Below, in pieces: positions 12,352 to 24,344 of a DNA stretch of 64,000 nt. Under the pieces are notes generated by a model. That model was given only the letters and a program-made list of their open reading frames with translations, was not told the origin of the DNA and did no database searches. This stretch comes from Rhododendron vialii (taxonomy: Eukaryota > Streptophyta > Magnoliopsida > Ericales > Ericaceae). The stretch covers positions 2,289,001-2,353,000 of the forward strand of contig NC_080557.1 of assembly GCF_030253575.1 (NCBI RefSeq). The letters are read 5' to 3'. Both the position numbers and the translations under genes were made by a program. The first letter of the stretch is position 1; every line of letters begins with the position of its first letter.

Positions 12352-13994
12352 CTCAGCAAGTTACGGCAAGCCGCGTTTATGTCACGTGCATCCCTTGTAA
12401 GACGTCTCGGTTCGTCGAAGAAAAGCTCCAAAACATGAAGTGATCCAACATTGGGCAACAATGAAGGGTGCATCACAAGTAGATACATCATGTAATCCGA
12501 CAGAGCTTTCGACACTTCCCTGTTTTGATTCCACAACGAGGAATCGGATCCGGAGGGATCATCTTCACCACTTGCATCCCATTCCATTTCTAAACGGTAG
12601 CATATTTCTGTTGCCATGTGCACGCACAAAGTTAGCTCGAAAAAAGTTTCCCCCGTGTCGTTACGGTCTTTTAGTATCGCCCAATCTTCATCCAATTCAC
12701 GGGTCAAGCTGTCGGATATTCTTGAATCAATATAAGGATCACAAAGCTCTGAAATCGCATTGTATACCAGAGGATGTACAGAATATGCAGTCTTGTGTCG
12801 ATATCTATTCCACTTATCCTCATAATTACGCCCTAACACCTTCCAGGCTATTTTACTACTTGGACTTCGAACCTCGCGGTCACGAATTTTGAGTAAATAA
12901 CCAAGTAGATCAAATCGCCCCATCATTCGAGACCAGTTTTTCTTCTTGTTGAAAAGCCATGGAAATCTATCACTCAACCTTATCACCCATTCCCCTCTAC
13001 CCTGTTTAATCAGCCAAAGCATCATCCAATTGGAGGAAAATAGTACAACGGCTGCATAAATCTCCAAAGCTACAGCTCCTACTATTAATACCCCTGTAAT
13101 TGCAATATCAATCTCATGCCAATTCCCTTCATCATCTTCTCCCCTGGTCTTTAAATGTACAATCTGAACGGTTAATCCTACCAACACAGTCAACGTACAT
13201 CCGAAGCTAATACAGCGCATTATAAAACCTCCCTTACTGTAAATTACGGCGGCCTTTGTATATAGCAAATCATAAATGAGTCCCATTTCAACCTCCAGCG
13301 CGTCCCACTTCATATTAGTTTCCGCAACAACCCAGGGGTTGGGCGGGGTCCCCAGTATGTACAAACCGCCGCTCCCCACCAAATAATTCATAAACTGATC
13401 CAGATGTTTATAAGCCAGAACTAAAACCCGCACATATTCATGACCCTCGGTTGAATTTCTATACATAAGAGGATCGATGGATATTCTATGTAAGTATTTA
13501 TCGTCACTCACCCACTTGAGAACCCACGTTCTCTCCCCGTACTTGATAACTCCCGCTACTAACGCCGGAAGCGACATGAACGAGAGCCATGAATTTTTCC
13601 ACGACATCAGAATGACGTAAACTGCCACAGAAAGTTGAACCACTAATCCTAAAAGGTGCCTCATCCACAACTGAGTATCTTCCAATGAATAGGCAGTTAT
13701 GGTGTCAGGTCCACCAAGATGTAGCAAAAGCAACGGTGCCCATATGGCCCATAATCCGTTGCTTTTTTCGCTATCCCCTTGGGCATCTGAGAGTTTGCCT
13801 AGAGCAACCGTTGCTACCCAGTCCGCCATTAAATAGGCCAACCAAACAAGGACACTAATCCACATCGAGGATATATATTTTCTTCGGTTGCCAAATTGGG
13901 AAAGAATTATTTGTAAGGTGAAACTGAGTAAAACCAGTACTCGAAGATCCCACTCGTCCCAAAGTCTCTGCACCCATGCTGGAATCGGATCCAT
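12339..13994 (-). CDS. DUF4220 (DUF594-type) membrane protein, truncated by retrotransposon insertion
   Basis: A single-exon 551-codon frame starting ATG at 13992-13994. The N-terminus (WDEWDLRVLVLLSFTLQIIL, then GNRRKYISSMWI and LADWVATVALGKLS-like text) is typical of the plant DUF4220 family. About seven hydrophobic helices can be seen near residues 17-35, 44-64, 82-100, 111-128, 131-148, 258-278 and 296-318, followed by a soluble C-terminal half. Native coding ends at residue 548 where the LTR begins. The frame then reads three LTR-derived codons to a stop, so 87 residues of the DUF594 end are lost and lie at 1325-1594. Family function is unknown. With its conserved end missing, the allele is probably impaired or null. 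Confidence 0.9.
   Translation of the reverse strand: MDPIPAWVQRLWDEWDLRVLVLLSFTLQIILSQFGNRRKYISSMWISVLVWLAYLMADWVATVALGKLSDAQGDSEKSNGLWAIWAPLLLLHLGGPDTITAYSLEDTQLWMRHLLGLVVQLSVAVYVILMSWKNSWLSFMSLPALVAGVIKYGERTWVLKWVSDDKYLHRISIDPLMYRNSTEGHEYVRVLVLAYKHLDQFMNYLVGSGGLYILGTPPNPWVVAETNMKWDALEVEMGLIYDLLYTKAAVIYSKGGFIMRCISFGCTLTVLVGLTVQIVHLKTRGEDDEGNWHEIDIAITGVLIVGAVALEIYAAVVLFSSNWMMLWLIKQGRGEWVIRLSDRFPWLFNKKKNWSRMMGRFDLLGYLLKIRDREVRSPSSKIAWKVLGRNYEDKWNRYRHKTAYSVHPLVYNAISELCDPYIDSRISDSLTRELDEDWAILKDRNDTGETFFELTLCVHMATEICYRLEMEWDASGEDDPSGSDSSLWNQNREVSKALSDYMMYLLVMHPSLLPNVGSLHVLELFFDEPRRLTRDARDINAACRNLLSDKC
12352..12356. repeat. Target-site duplication (right) of the Athila-like element
   Basis: ctcag directly after the LTR terminus, matching 1590-1594. 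In the host gene these bases belong to the codons around residues 547-548. Confidence 0.95.
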
Positions 13995-15614
13995 CTCACC
14001 CTAACCGTTTGTCTTCCTCATCATAACAACATATATACAAGAAACAAAAAAGTTAATCAAATAGTGGTGACAAAATACATTTGGCGACGAAATGCAACCT
14101 TCTTAAATTTTCTCACCAAAGGTATCCATTTAGCGACGAAATACATTTTCATCACCGAACGCACCCTATTTGGTGGTGAATATTTTTTGTAGAATGGTTG
14201 AGAGTGAGAGAGACGAACGAGAATGGAGGATGGAGTTTTAGAAGTCAATTGTGACATTTATTGATGGGTATCGTGCACGGAGTCGATTAAGGGGTAAGCA
14301 GTTTTCTTTCCCTCTCAATGTACCCATTAATTATCAAGTTTCTAATTAAAAAAATTCACCTATCAAAAAAAAAAGGGTTAAGCGGTTTTCAACTTTTTTA
14401 TATAAGAGTTTTCATCTCAATCCAAATTCAAAAACGTAATGTATTCTCTGACTTACGATCTTAGTTCCTAGATGACTGAAATTAAAATCTCGGTTTTCTG
14501 AAACAAGATATATTCTTTCATATACAATCTCAATTTTTTGAAAACGGGATCTATCTTTAAGTTACAATCTCACTTTTTAAATTACTGAGAATAAAAAATC
14601 TTTCGATCTAAGTTTTTTTGTAAAAATGAGATTAAAACTATAGTCCATAATATGTTATTACGCTTTTACAAAAAAAGAGATCTTCTTAGTTTTTGGACCG
14701 TGATCTTTATGCCATGATGTAGTAGTGAGCTTGCTACAAATTCAAGTAAACTTAGAAATTCAAATAATAATCTCCACTAGTAAAGAGAGACTGGGAGCAA
14801 AATATCTAGAAAAAGAGAAAGGATTATGAAAAAACCTGATAACACTTCAATGCGACCAAATTAGGGCTGTCAAATAAATTTAAAAAAAACAAACAATAAT
14901 GCAGTTAATTAGGAGCATCTTGAACGAAAAAACGAACAATAATATAACAAACAAGTACTAAACATAGACATTACACTTTGGGCTGAAAAAGTTACTTCTC
15001 GGTCGACTGACTAGTTTCTTGAGCCCTTTGTAAAGGGTATGATGCAGAATGAAAATCGAAATAAGTTAATAAATAGCATTTTTTAATTTTTCTGAGTTGA
15101 ATTTGTTGGATTCAACTCAAAAACCTGTACATTGTTAATACACAAGTCTCGGCCGGGGATATACCAAGTGAGCGGACGCTGCGGACGAATTCCACACAAC
15201 AAGTAAATTGAAATTTTGAAGCAACGAATTAAATGCAAAAGTAAATATTGTCTAAAACATTAATAGTACTCCAATTCTTAATCATTAATTAATTAAGAAA
15301 TATTACTCTATAAATTTTAAAGATGTTACTCTTGGGGAAAATGTGGTACCTTACTAGTTGTCGTGTAGCTTGTGATGAATTGGAAAAGAGAACATATACT
15401 CCTATATGGTGCTCTGTATATTACGTCCTACTCCTGTCTCTATCCTCATATTTATAGGATAAAAATAAAAATAAAAAAAGGAAGGGAAAGAAGTGATTCC
15501 TTGCTTGCAATAGTATTAAAGTAAATTAATAAAAGAGACAAAGTGTGTTTGAGAGAAAGAGAGAACAAATTACTTACTTTCGATAGAAAAAGAGGAAAAA
15601 AATTTCAATGCCAA
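13995..15614. other. AT-rich upstream region of the DUF4220 gene; no gene seen
   Basis: No coding frame with recognisable protein resemblance on either strand. Near 14076-14165 short units such as gcgacgaaatacattt recur imperfectly. 14400-14650 is low-complexity AT-rich DNA. The first few hundred bases should hold the promoter of the DUF4220 gene, but I cannot point to a specific element with confidence. Confidence 0.5.
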
Positions 15615-15800
15615 GCGGGGACCACGTGGTGTTCGCTCGTATATCCGAGCCGTCCATTACTTGTTTAAATGGCTCAGATTTGAAGAGAGAAAAAGAAGAG
15701 AGAAAGTGTTGGGGTGAGAGGAAAGAGAGAGGATTTCGTCCAAAAGTGTATCGGACGGCTCGGATGCGCCGAGCGGGTACCATGTAGGATATACCCGCTC
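15615..15800. mobile_element. Probable MITE or foldback repeat
   Basis: The ends form imperfect inverted arms. The left arm contains accacgtggt, gctcg and then atccgagccgtcc. The right arm contains the exact reverse complement ggacggctcggat followed by a gagcgggtaccatgt stretch resembling the complement of the outer left arm. The core is purine-rich. I could not identify a clear target duplication. Confidence 0.5.
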
Positions 15801-15993
15801 AACACTGAAAAATCAAGTGAGAGGGAGAGAGAACAAATTAATTACTTACTTCCAGCATAATACTTTTCAAAAAAATGACATAATATTTTTATATTTATTA
15901 TTATGGTGTCTCATTAAAAAAGTGTTATGCTATTATTATGGTATCTCCTCAAAATGGCATAATATAACCACTCGAAGGCATAACTATACAGAG

Positions 15994-16775
15994 AGGGACG
16001 GAGTCAGGATTTTGCCCTAGTAGTGGCGAAATGTATGCTAAAAAAAATAAACAGATGCATTGCAATATGTGTTTAACACTTTGTTCAATACTTCTCTTCT
16101 CTTAAAGAACGAGTCAATTATTTTCTTGACCATGATTACCTACCACGTTAGTTTACACAAATCAATAAATTGCTATATTTCTTTCATATGGCGCAAATAC
16201 CATCTATTTCTCATTACAAACTCAATAAGGAATTCAAAACATTCAACAATTTCTCGAATTTCAATTGAATATTGAAAAATTAAAAAAGACTAACCTTTTT
16301 CCAATGGAGTTTGAGAAATCCAAGCAAAACGCTCAATGATAGATGATATTTTAATTGTTGGAAATTCCACTACTGCATTGCACAGTGCTGATATTGGAAA
16401 TTTGAAAATCTAGGAGTCCATCCACTACTGTCGAGTCGTGCACAGTGTCGATTGTTTTGGTTAACTTGTTTAATTTTTTAGGTTAGGTTAAGTTGTTTTA
16501 GGTTAAAGAGTGGAGTTTTTTTTCTTAATTAGACCTCATCCTTTACATTATTTCACTTTGGCCCATTGAATTTAGTTTTGGAATACTATTTTGAGTCTCC
16601 TTTCTTGGAAAAAAAAATAGACGTTTTTAGGACTAGTATATAGCAAAAATAAGGGGGGGAAATCTTGCGGTGGCAAAGTCCATATAAGTTGGGATAATTT
16701 TTTTTTTATATAATAATTACATTTTCTAAAATTCTTGCGGTGGTGGCTGCCCCTACTAAACCCCCTGACTCCATT
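15994..16775. mobile_element. Dispersed repeat with inverted ends, related to 35314-35810
   Basis: The left end (ggacggagtcaggattttgc, ctagtagtggcg) resembles the reverse complement of the right end (ggtggctgcccctactaaac, cctgactccat). From about 16460 to the right end, the sequence runs collinear with 35490-35810, including the shared phrases cattatttcactttggccca and ttttggaatact and the closing ttcttgcggtggtggc. This copy is longer (about 780 bp) because of additional internal sequence at 16040-16450. The target duplication is unclear here. Confidence 0.65.
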
Positions 16776-17319
16776 ATAGTGAAAAACTATCTACGACCAG
16801 ACTAGTTGGCTCATTCTTGTATTTCATTTTGAAACCATTTCATTTTAAATGTCTTGTTTTTTTTTTTTATCGTCGTCAATATTTTAAGAGGCAAAAGTAA
16901 GGACTGTTAGGATGCATTCTTATGAACTTAACTTAAATCTGAAAAATTGTCTTTATTTGAATTTTTTTCACATTTGCTAGTTTTGTGCCAAATTTTTGTG
17001 GGTTATTGATTCGTCTCAACGAGAGGAATCGGAAAAATAATTTTTTTTACAGAGCACACATTCAAAGGAATTCAAACCCTACACATCCAGTTCAGCAGGA
17101 TTCGTAGGACGTCAGTAAATGAATCTAAAAGCCAAAACAAAGAGACAAAATGAATGCAAAGTTCCCCAATAAAAAAAAATTGAAAAATCTAACACAATGC
17201 ATCAACATTTTTCTTCAAGCAAACAAAAAACAAATTTCCTGGCAAAAGAACTTCAAAATTTAGCGCATTATCATCATCATCAAAAATGCATTAGGCACTA
17301 CTAGTGGCGTAGTTAGTTC

Positions 17320-17435
17320 TCCTGTCACTTGGGAAATGGCACCATAAGGCACCAGACCTCATAAAGCCAGCATCAATCAACTCCGAGAGCTGCTTACTCA
17401 ACTCCTGCAACTTTGGAATATCCATTTGACAGGGG
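17320..17435 (-). pseudogene. Possible short Ty3/Gypsy reverse-transcriptase fragment
   Basis: The minus strand reads approximately IPKLQELSKQLSELIDAGF and then MRSG. This recalls the N-terminal RT segment of Ty3/Gypsy elements (ELxxQLxELLxxGFIRPS). It is too short and degraded to classify. The rest of 16776-17319 is AT-rich with no gene seen. Confidence 0.35.
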
Positions 17436-18066
17436 GCATGCAAGTACCTCAAGCGTTTTTTCGGTTCAGTTAATAACCGTCAAAACCCATGCAGAAAAGA
17501 GTACAAATTTATCTAATTAGCCACAAGAGGTTTTCATCCGTTCTGTTCAACCAGTATGCTTATTAGATTATTCGAAATGTACAGAAATTGTACAATCAAC
17601 ATTATTACACCAACATTTTGCTTCAAATATAGAAAAGACAAACTACCTCGGAAAAGAAATTCTCGTTTTCATGCAGAATCATCGTTCAAAAGTACTGCTT
17701 GAATAGTACAAATACCTCGGGGTTCTCGTTGCACTTGACAACCAACAAAACTCAAGCAGAGATGCATGTAGATATCTTCCATGCACCACCACTTCAGCCA
17801 CCCGTTCTAAAAGATTCTCAGTTATGTTCTCACATTCCTTTCTGTTACAAACATAAATCATGTCCGCAAACTGCATCAACTGCTCACCTTGCATGATCAC
17901 AAGGATTAACCACTGTTGTCACAATAGGCTCTGAAAGAAGAGGAGTTAATATAACTCACTAACTGTTGCACAGAATTCCAATTGTTGCTTTCGCCTCTCT
18001 AGGAGTCAAATGCCACTGGGCTATGTCCATTTCAATCAAAAACTTTTGGAGCATCAAAATCTTAGT
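17436..18066 (-). other. 3' flank of the TSS gene, probably including its 3' UTR
   Basis: This lies directly downstream of the TSS stop codon at 18067-18069. Short frames here (for example 17679-17900 on the minus strand) have no recognisable family, and I do not call them genes. No unambiguous polyadenylation signal can be fixed by eye. Confidence 0.45.
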
Positions 18067-21000
18067 TCAGCTTGTAACCTCAACAACCTCAGCTTCACTG
18101 TCACTGTAATCTCCCCAGCACTTGTTTGGCTTTTTCTCGACTTCTAATTTGTCACTACTTCCATTTTCCTCAACCACATCTCCAACCACCACATCCGGAT
18201 CTCCAGGGTTTTCTTCAGTTTCGGGCCTACATTCTTCATTGTCTGGACATTGAACTTCAGAGGCTTTCTCTTCAATTGACTCATTTGAATTTCCAACATC
18301 GACCGGAGATTTTTCGGTATTATCCTCTGCTACAACTTGGGTTTCATTTTCATCCCTAATTTCAACAGTTAAAACCGTCGGAGATTCTACTGGACTGACT
18401 GGAGAGACTGGAAACCCATTTTGTGTCATTGGAACACCATTCGAGGATGGTTGAAACCCATTTGGTGACCCTGGAGTAGCGTTTGGGGATAAGGGATACC
18501 CGTTTGGGGACACTGGAATACCATTTGAGGAAGCTAAGTAACCATTCGGAGAGACTGGGTAGAGGCCATTAGGAACCCATGGGTGGCCAGGTACAAATTC
18601 AGCAGCATGTGGGTTCATTATTCTTGGAGGGCTGAAAGGGGTCCCCTCCCCATTGTGCTTGCTACGTGAGACCCGATTTCCCGATCTATTATATCCGCCA
18701 GAGAGCCGAGGACCAAACGGAACCCTAGCTGTAGCTGAATGATGGGGTGATCTACGAACAGGATTTACTGCAACCATTGGAGGAATATTCACAGGTGGGG
18801 GCAATATCCCCACATGATCACTGAAGCCCACCATTGGAACTGATCCAAACACTGGAATTGTGGATGGGTTGTAGGGAGGTGCAGCCGCGGATAATTTTTT
18901 GCTTGCATCTTTTCCTGTTTCTGCCTCGTGTTGCTTTTCCGCTTCAGATGCCAAGGGACTGGAACTTGTGCACTCTTGGTTTTCTGCTTCAGTTACCAAG
19001 GGAATAACATTTCCATTTTCTATCAGTTGATTGTGCAAAGTTTCATCTTTTTCGGATATGTTATGTTTTCTAACGGAGCCATCTTTTTCTGGTAAAGAAG
19101 TTTCGCTTCCAGTTAAAACTTCAACTGTTACCAACTCTTCACTTTTGGAACAAGTAATGTTTGAATCACGGGAAGAACTAGAATCCTCAACTCCCAAAAC
19201 AGCAACCACCACTTCAGATTCTACTTCTTCGCCTTTTACAACCACGTCCTTTACCTCTTCAACTCTGTCTTCAATGGCTGGACACTTCAACCCTTCTGAG
19301 GCTTCTGTTGGCACAGCACCCTCAACTTTTGTTTCTTCCTCTGCACTGACAGGACATTTCTTTTCCTCATCAGAATCCAGAGGAAGTTTCTCTTCAATGG
19401 GTTTCTCAACTTTGTCTTTTTCCGCAGCCTGAATTGCTTCTGGCACAACCATCTCTTTGCTCCCTTGAGAAATGGGTCCCACATTGGAATTTTCCTTAGG
19501 CAAATGCTCCGCAACTGCCTTCACAATAGTACCAGGAGGAGCCAAAGCAACTTCTTTGTAGGAGAAAAGTTTTCCAGCCGCCTGAATGCTGATTGAACTT
19601 ACTAATGGAGCAGACTTCACAGCTTGATCAGTTGAAGCTGGACTAGATGGGGCTGACTTCATGTCAACAGATTTTTCAGTCCCAGTAGCTGGTGCGATTA
19701 ACTTTGGACTGAAGCTTGCACTTTTAACAAACTTCTTCTGAACAGGAGAAGTGGAGTCATTTGACAGCATCTTTGGAGAAGTTAAATTATTCTGTTTCCC
19801 ACGGTATTTTGTGGACTGGGAAACGTTCATGAAGTTGGTACTCAATTTCGCCAAGCTGGGTCTCATTGAACTAGAAGACTTGCGATTTGTAGTCGAGCGA
19901 CCTTTTGGAAAAGCTTCTTGCCATCCTTCATCAGCCACTTCATCTTGGACAATGTCATCATTTTGGTTCTTTGCCATCCGATCCACTAGGATTAAATCAA
20001 GTTTCACATCTTTAGATTCTGCGAACGGAGGTTCAGATTTGTTCTCAGTTCCAGATTTGTTCTCTTTATCACTAGAGTTTTCTGAAACAAGATTATCAGG
20101 TGATAATATTTCTTCCTTCTGATATCCATCTGTGATTGTTTCCCAGATTTGACCTGGTTTGCCTTTAAGCTGTAGAATTGAAGTCAATAATTTTAATCAG
20201 CAAGGATAAGTGGTGGGCGAAAGTATTAATGCAGAAAACAGCAAAACAATTGGGACAATCACCTTTGCACGAGCTTGCTTCTTTTGCGCTTCTCTTGCTT
20301 TCACATCTGCATCTGGAGCTATATAATCCAATAGGTCCGACACACTGATGCAAGAAAGAAAAAACTCATGTAATTTACTCAGTGACAGATAGAAATATAT
20401 CAAACTGTCCACTGCATAAATGCTGGTGTGATATCTGATCATCCACATGAGGCCACTGGGAAGGATAGTTTATGGTGGAGGTTCTTTTCGAAACAACTTT
20501 CAGTGCATGAACATTTAGCAAGAAGTATCACATAATTCCAGAACTGGACACGTGCACAATCTAGCAAGCATGTCCGTTTGAATGGACTAATAGAGAAGGG
20601 ATACAATCTTAATAATACCACATCCTTCATGATGTTAAATATCCCATGTTTTGGGGATTCATGTCAGATAGGTGCTTAATCCTGACTGCAAAAGTTACAG
20701 ATTATGTGGCCCCTTAGTTTATAGTCCAAAACCGACACTTTAATCCAGACAAACAAACAAAACCAATCTATTGACCATAAACTATAGAAATTATTGACAT
20801 GGTAATCAACACATTGCACTTCACTTGGAATCCATCATATAGCAAGATTTGAAATCATAGCAGAGAAGGAAGAAGAAGAACCATTACCTCAAATGACCTT
20901 TGCTGGAGATAGAAGCATCTGGCTTTGGAGTACCATTGCGTGCAGCCTCTTGCTGCTCCAGAGCCTTCGACTCAAAGTATTCGAGCCATGCAGCCGCATC

Positions 21001-24000
21001 CTATAGAAATCACAGATCAATTTGAGGAAAGAATAATCACATATAATGGATGAAACCTATTTTCCAAATGTGAAGCTTTCTGCAACCTGCGTGCGTAGAT
21101 CATCTGATCCGAGTTTTGCCTGCAGAATCTGTAGTGTGGTTTGTTCATGCTGAACGCTCAAGGAGTAGGCCTCCATTAACGATAGAGCAATGGCAATAGC
21201 ATGATAGCTGGCAGCAGTCTGAATAAGCCAGATACAGGGATTAATGATTTAACTAGGCGAAAGCATACATCTTAATACTAACACCTTAGACATCCACAGG
21301 ACAAATGGTCATCATTGAAGAAGCATAGCCATCTGCCAGTTATAGTTTTAGGTGATGTCTTCTCAATTCAAAATTAAGGCCTCTGTTACATTAGACAGGA
21401 CAATGTGATCTAAATCAGTGAGCCATCTGAACTCATATTTGGATTTGGCATCTAGCTTAATCATCCTTTACCCAAATTACAGTTCCATAGTACCTTCAGA
21501 CTATTCAAACCTACTGCCAGGTATTACTCATAATCTTGGTTGTCTACCTTTGTTGTCCAATACCTCAAAAGCATATGTATGTTGGAGAAAATACTATTTG
21601 TTAATGTAACTTAGGAGAGAATAATAAACTTAATTAGGTCATGATGAATGCCTCCTCGTCAAATAACAAAGCATATAAACTCATAATCATTGAGTTCAAT
21701 AATGATTTATGACTTTTTATCAGTTAGAGGTAAACTATAAACTCGCACTAAAAAGTTTAAATAAAGGTGATGAACATCTCTCGGCAAACAAAGTTAACCT
21801 CCAAAATTTAGAAGCCAAATCTTTTTTTTGGCCATTAGAAGCCATATCCGATTTTCATATTGTATGCATAAGCAATGCAAGGCAAATTTACAGAAACTCA
21901 TAATTGGCCAACATTTGCTCTGCAGAATCTACCGGAGATGTAAGTAATTGCATACTTATATATACAGAACCTCATTGTGGGGGGGGGTTGTGGTTGGGAG
22001 AGAGAGAGAGTCAGTACTTGGATATGATCAGCTCCGAGTAGCCTTTTGTTACACTTCAGAGCCTCATGGAGGTATCTAAGGGCAACATGAACATTTCCCA
22101 AACCTTCTTCCATCATTGCTACATTAATATATGTGGCAGCAGTATTTGGATGAGAAGGTCCGCATGTAAGATGCAAAAGATACAATGCACGATTTACATA
22201 CCTAGCACAGCAAACAAAAACATAAGATTTGAATGTTATTTGGATGAGTGTCATCTTGATACCATTGAACACCAGTAATAAGAAATCTTCTCAGTGTACT
22301 TGCAACTACAGGGTATGGAAGAACCATGCAAAAAATTTAACACACTAGCACATTGGTGGTATTAATATCTAGTCAGTTAATTGAAGTTCAGGATTGTATT
22401 TGAAAACATACGTGCCAGCAATGGACAATGGTATATGCAGGTGGTGTGGTCTAGATCTCAAGACACTCAACAATTAGAACAACAAACTATTTTGCTTGTT
22501 CAATATAATAAGAGCGGAAACTAATCTAAAACAACCAGAAAGTTCCCAAGACACTGCATGCACCTCCATGAAATAATCCAAATGATTGAAGTCATGACAT
22601 GGTGCACTGAATGCTATACAACTCATTAGGTAAGCCTATATTCCATCAAACAGAGGAAATGAGACATTTCAATCAGCAGTACATCAAGTCCTAAGAATGC
22701 CCACTTACACCCTACTAGTGTATCTGAGTCCATTAGGTAAAGTAATTCCTCCTTTTTCTAAGGCAGGTTAATTTGGTTCTCTGACATTTATATAGAAGCC
22801 TTAAGGATGGACGATTCTTCCACAAATTTGGTCCATATGTGTATCATGGTCAAATCTGAAACACATGATTTTCTACTTAGCTAACGAAGGTCTGGAGTTG
22901 GAATTTCTAGAATGTTGGGTTAGGCAACTAATCGTAATGTTGTAAGTCTGAGATATTTATTTGGTAACATAAGAAAATGATACAGTCCACCGAGGAGAGA
23001 AAAAGATATCTAAATCACAGAGATAGGTAAATGTACTTATAACTCTATTAGCATTGAACACGGGGATTAGAAGCCCTGTATCACCATGCTGCCCAAGAGA
23101 CCACGGGTTCTAGTGAAAAATATACGGAAGGCTTTAAAGTTCACGTATTAGCCAACCCTATCCAGTAGAAAAATTCGGTCATAAGTGTGCATAGTTGAAC
23201 CACATGAAACATAAAAGATTAGGCTAGAGAGCACTACGATCAGGACATAATAATCTTATCGTCAAAGGGAAAAAGAAAGACAAAATGCAGAATAGCATCT
23301 TCCGAGAGCAGTTAGTAAAATGACTTCCTATCCCCCATGACCATGAATCAATGGAATTTAACGAGTTAAACTGATCATGCTATTTCAACTACCACAGAAA
23401 AAGAGAACCCTTGACATGGCCTTCATTATCCAGCAAAACCTAATTGTAAGATTTTGAGAATAGTGCCAAATAAATCAGAATGGCAACAACACGAGTTCAG
23501 GTTCTATTCCAAATAAGTAAGATAAAAGCATATATTTTGTGGACTGTTCATATGACATACTTCAAGGCCAGTTCTGTGTGCTGGAGCCGATAGTAAAAAA
23601 CAGCTAGGTCACCATAACTCTTCATTGTATCTGGATGATCGAGTCCAAGTTCTCTCTCATTGATATCCAAAGCTTTTTGCTGATAGGTGGTAGCCTACTC
23701 AAATTAAAGGAGTCGTTATCAATCACAAGTCAATTGGCACCTGACATATCTATACCATTCAACATATTCGTTAGTTCCTACCTACAAAGAGAAAATGAGG
23801 TTTACTCAAAAAGAAATGCTGGTTCATTGATGTTCAAAAATTTGAGGTTTTCGTCCTTGAACGGGCCTTGTTCCATTCTTTATATCATACTATACACTTT
23901 TGCACACGTTGTCTTTTGCATATTGCCATGCATAAAGCCAATTACGCAGGCATACTATGATAACCGATGAGGCTCTACCACTAAACTGTTACACAAAATT

Positions 24001-24306
24001 TTATATACTTGTTTGCTTTTTTCTCCGACACCTTTGCTATCATTATGGTGAATTTGTATCACCTTTCCTACGTCGATGGATGTGAAACCATTACGATTTA
24101 TGAACATGCTCAAAAGTAAGAAGACAATCAAATGAGGTCATAGCTTTCTATAGCTTTTTTGGTTCCACTACCTGTTGATACTATTTGATATGATTAGCAT
24201 ACAGAAACTAGAACTCAACGCACTTCAGTTTTTATACAGGAAATCAAAATAATAGCAGCATATCACTAGTACTGTGATGTATGCAAACAAATATACGAGT
24301 TATATG

Positions 24307-24344
<38 letters not shown>

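Noticed and set aside
17679..17900. Opposed frames of about 70 aa downstream of TSS as a small gene
   Set aside because: No recognisable family and no supporting start or splice context. More likely TSS 3' flank.
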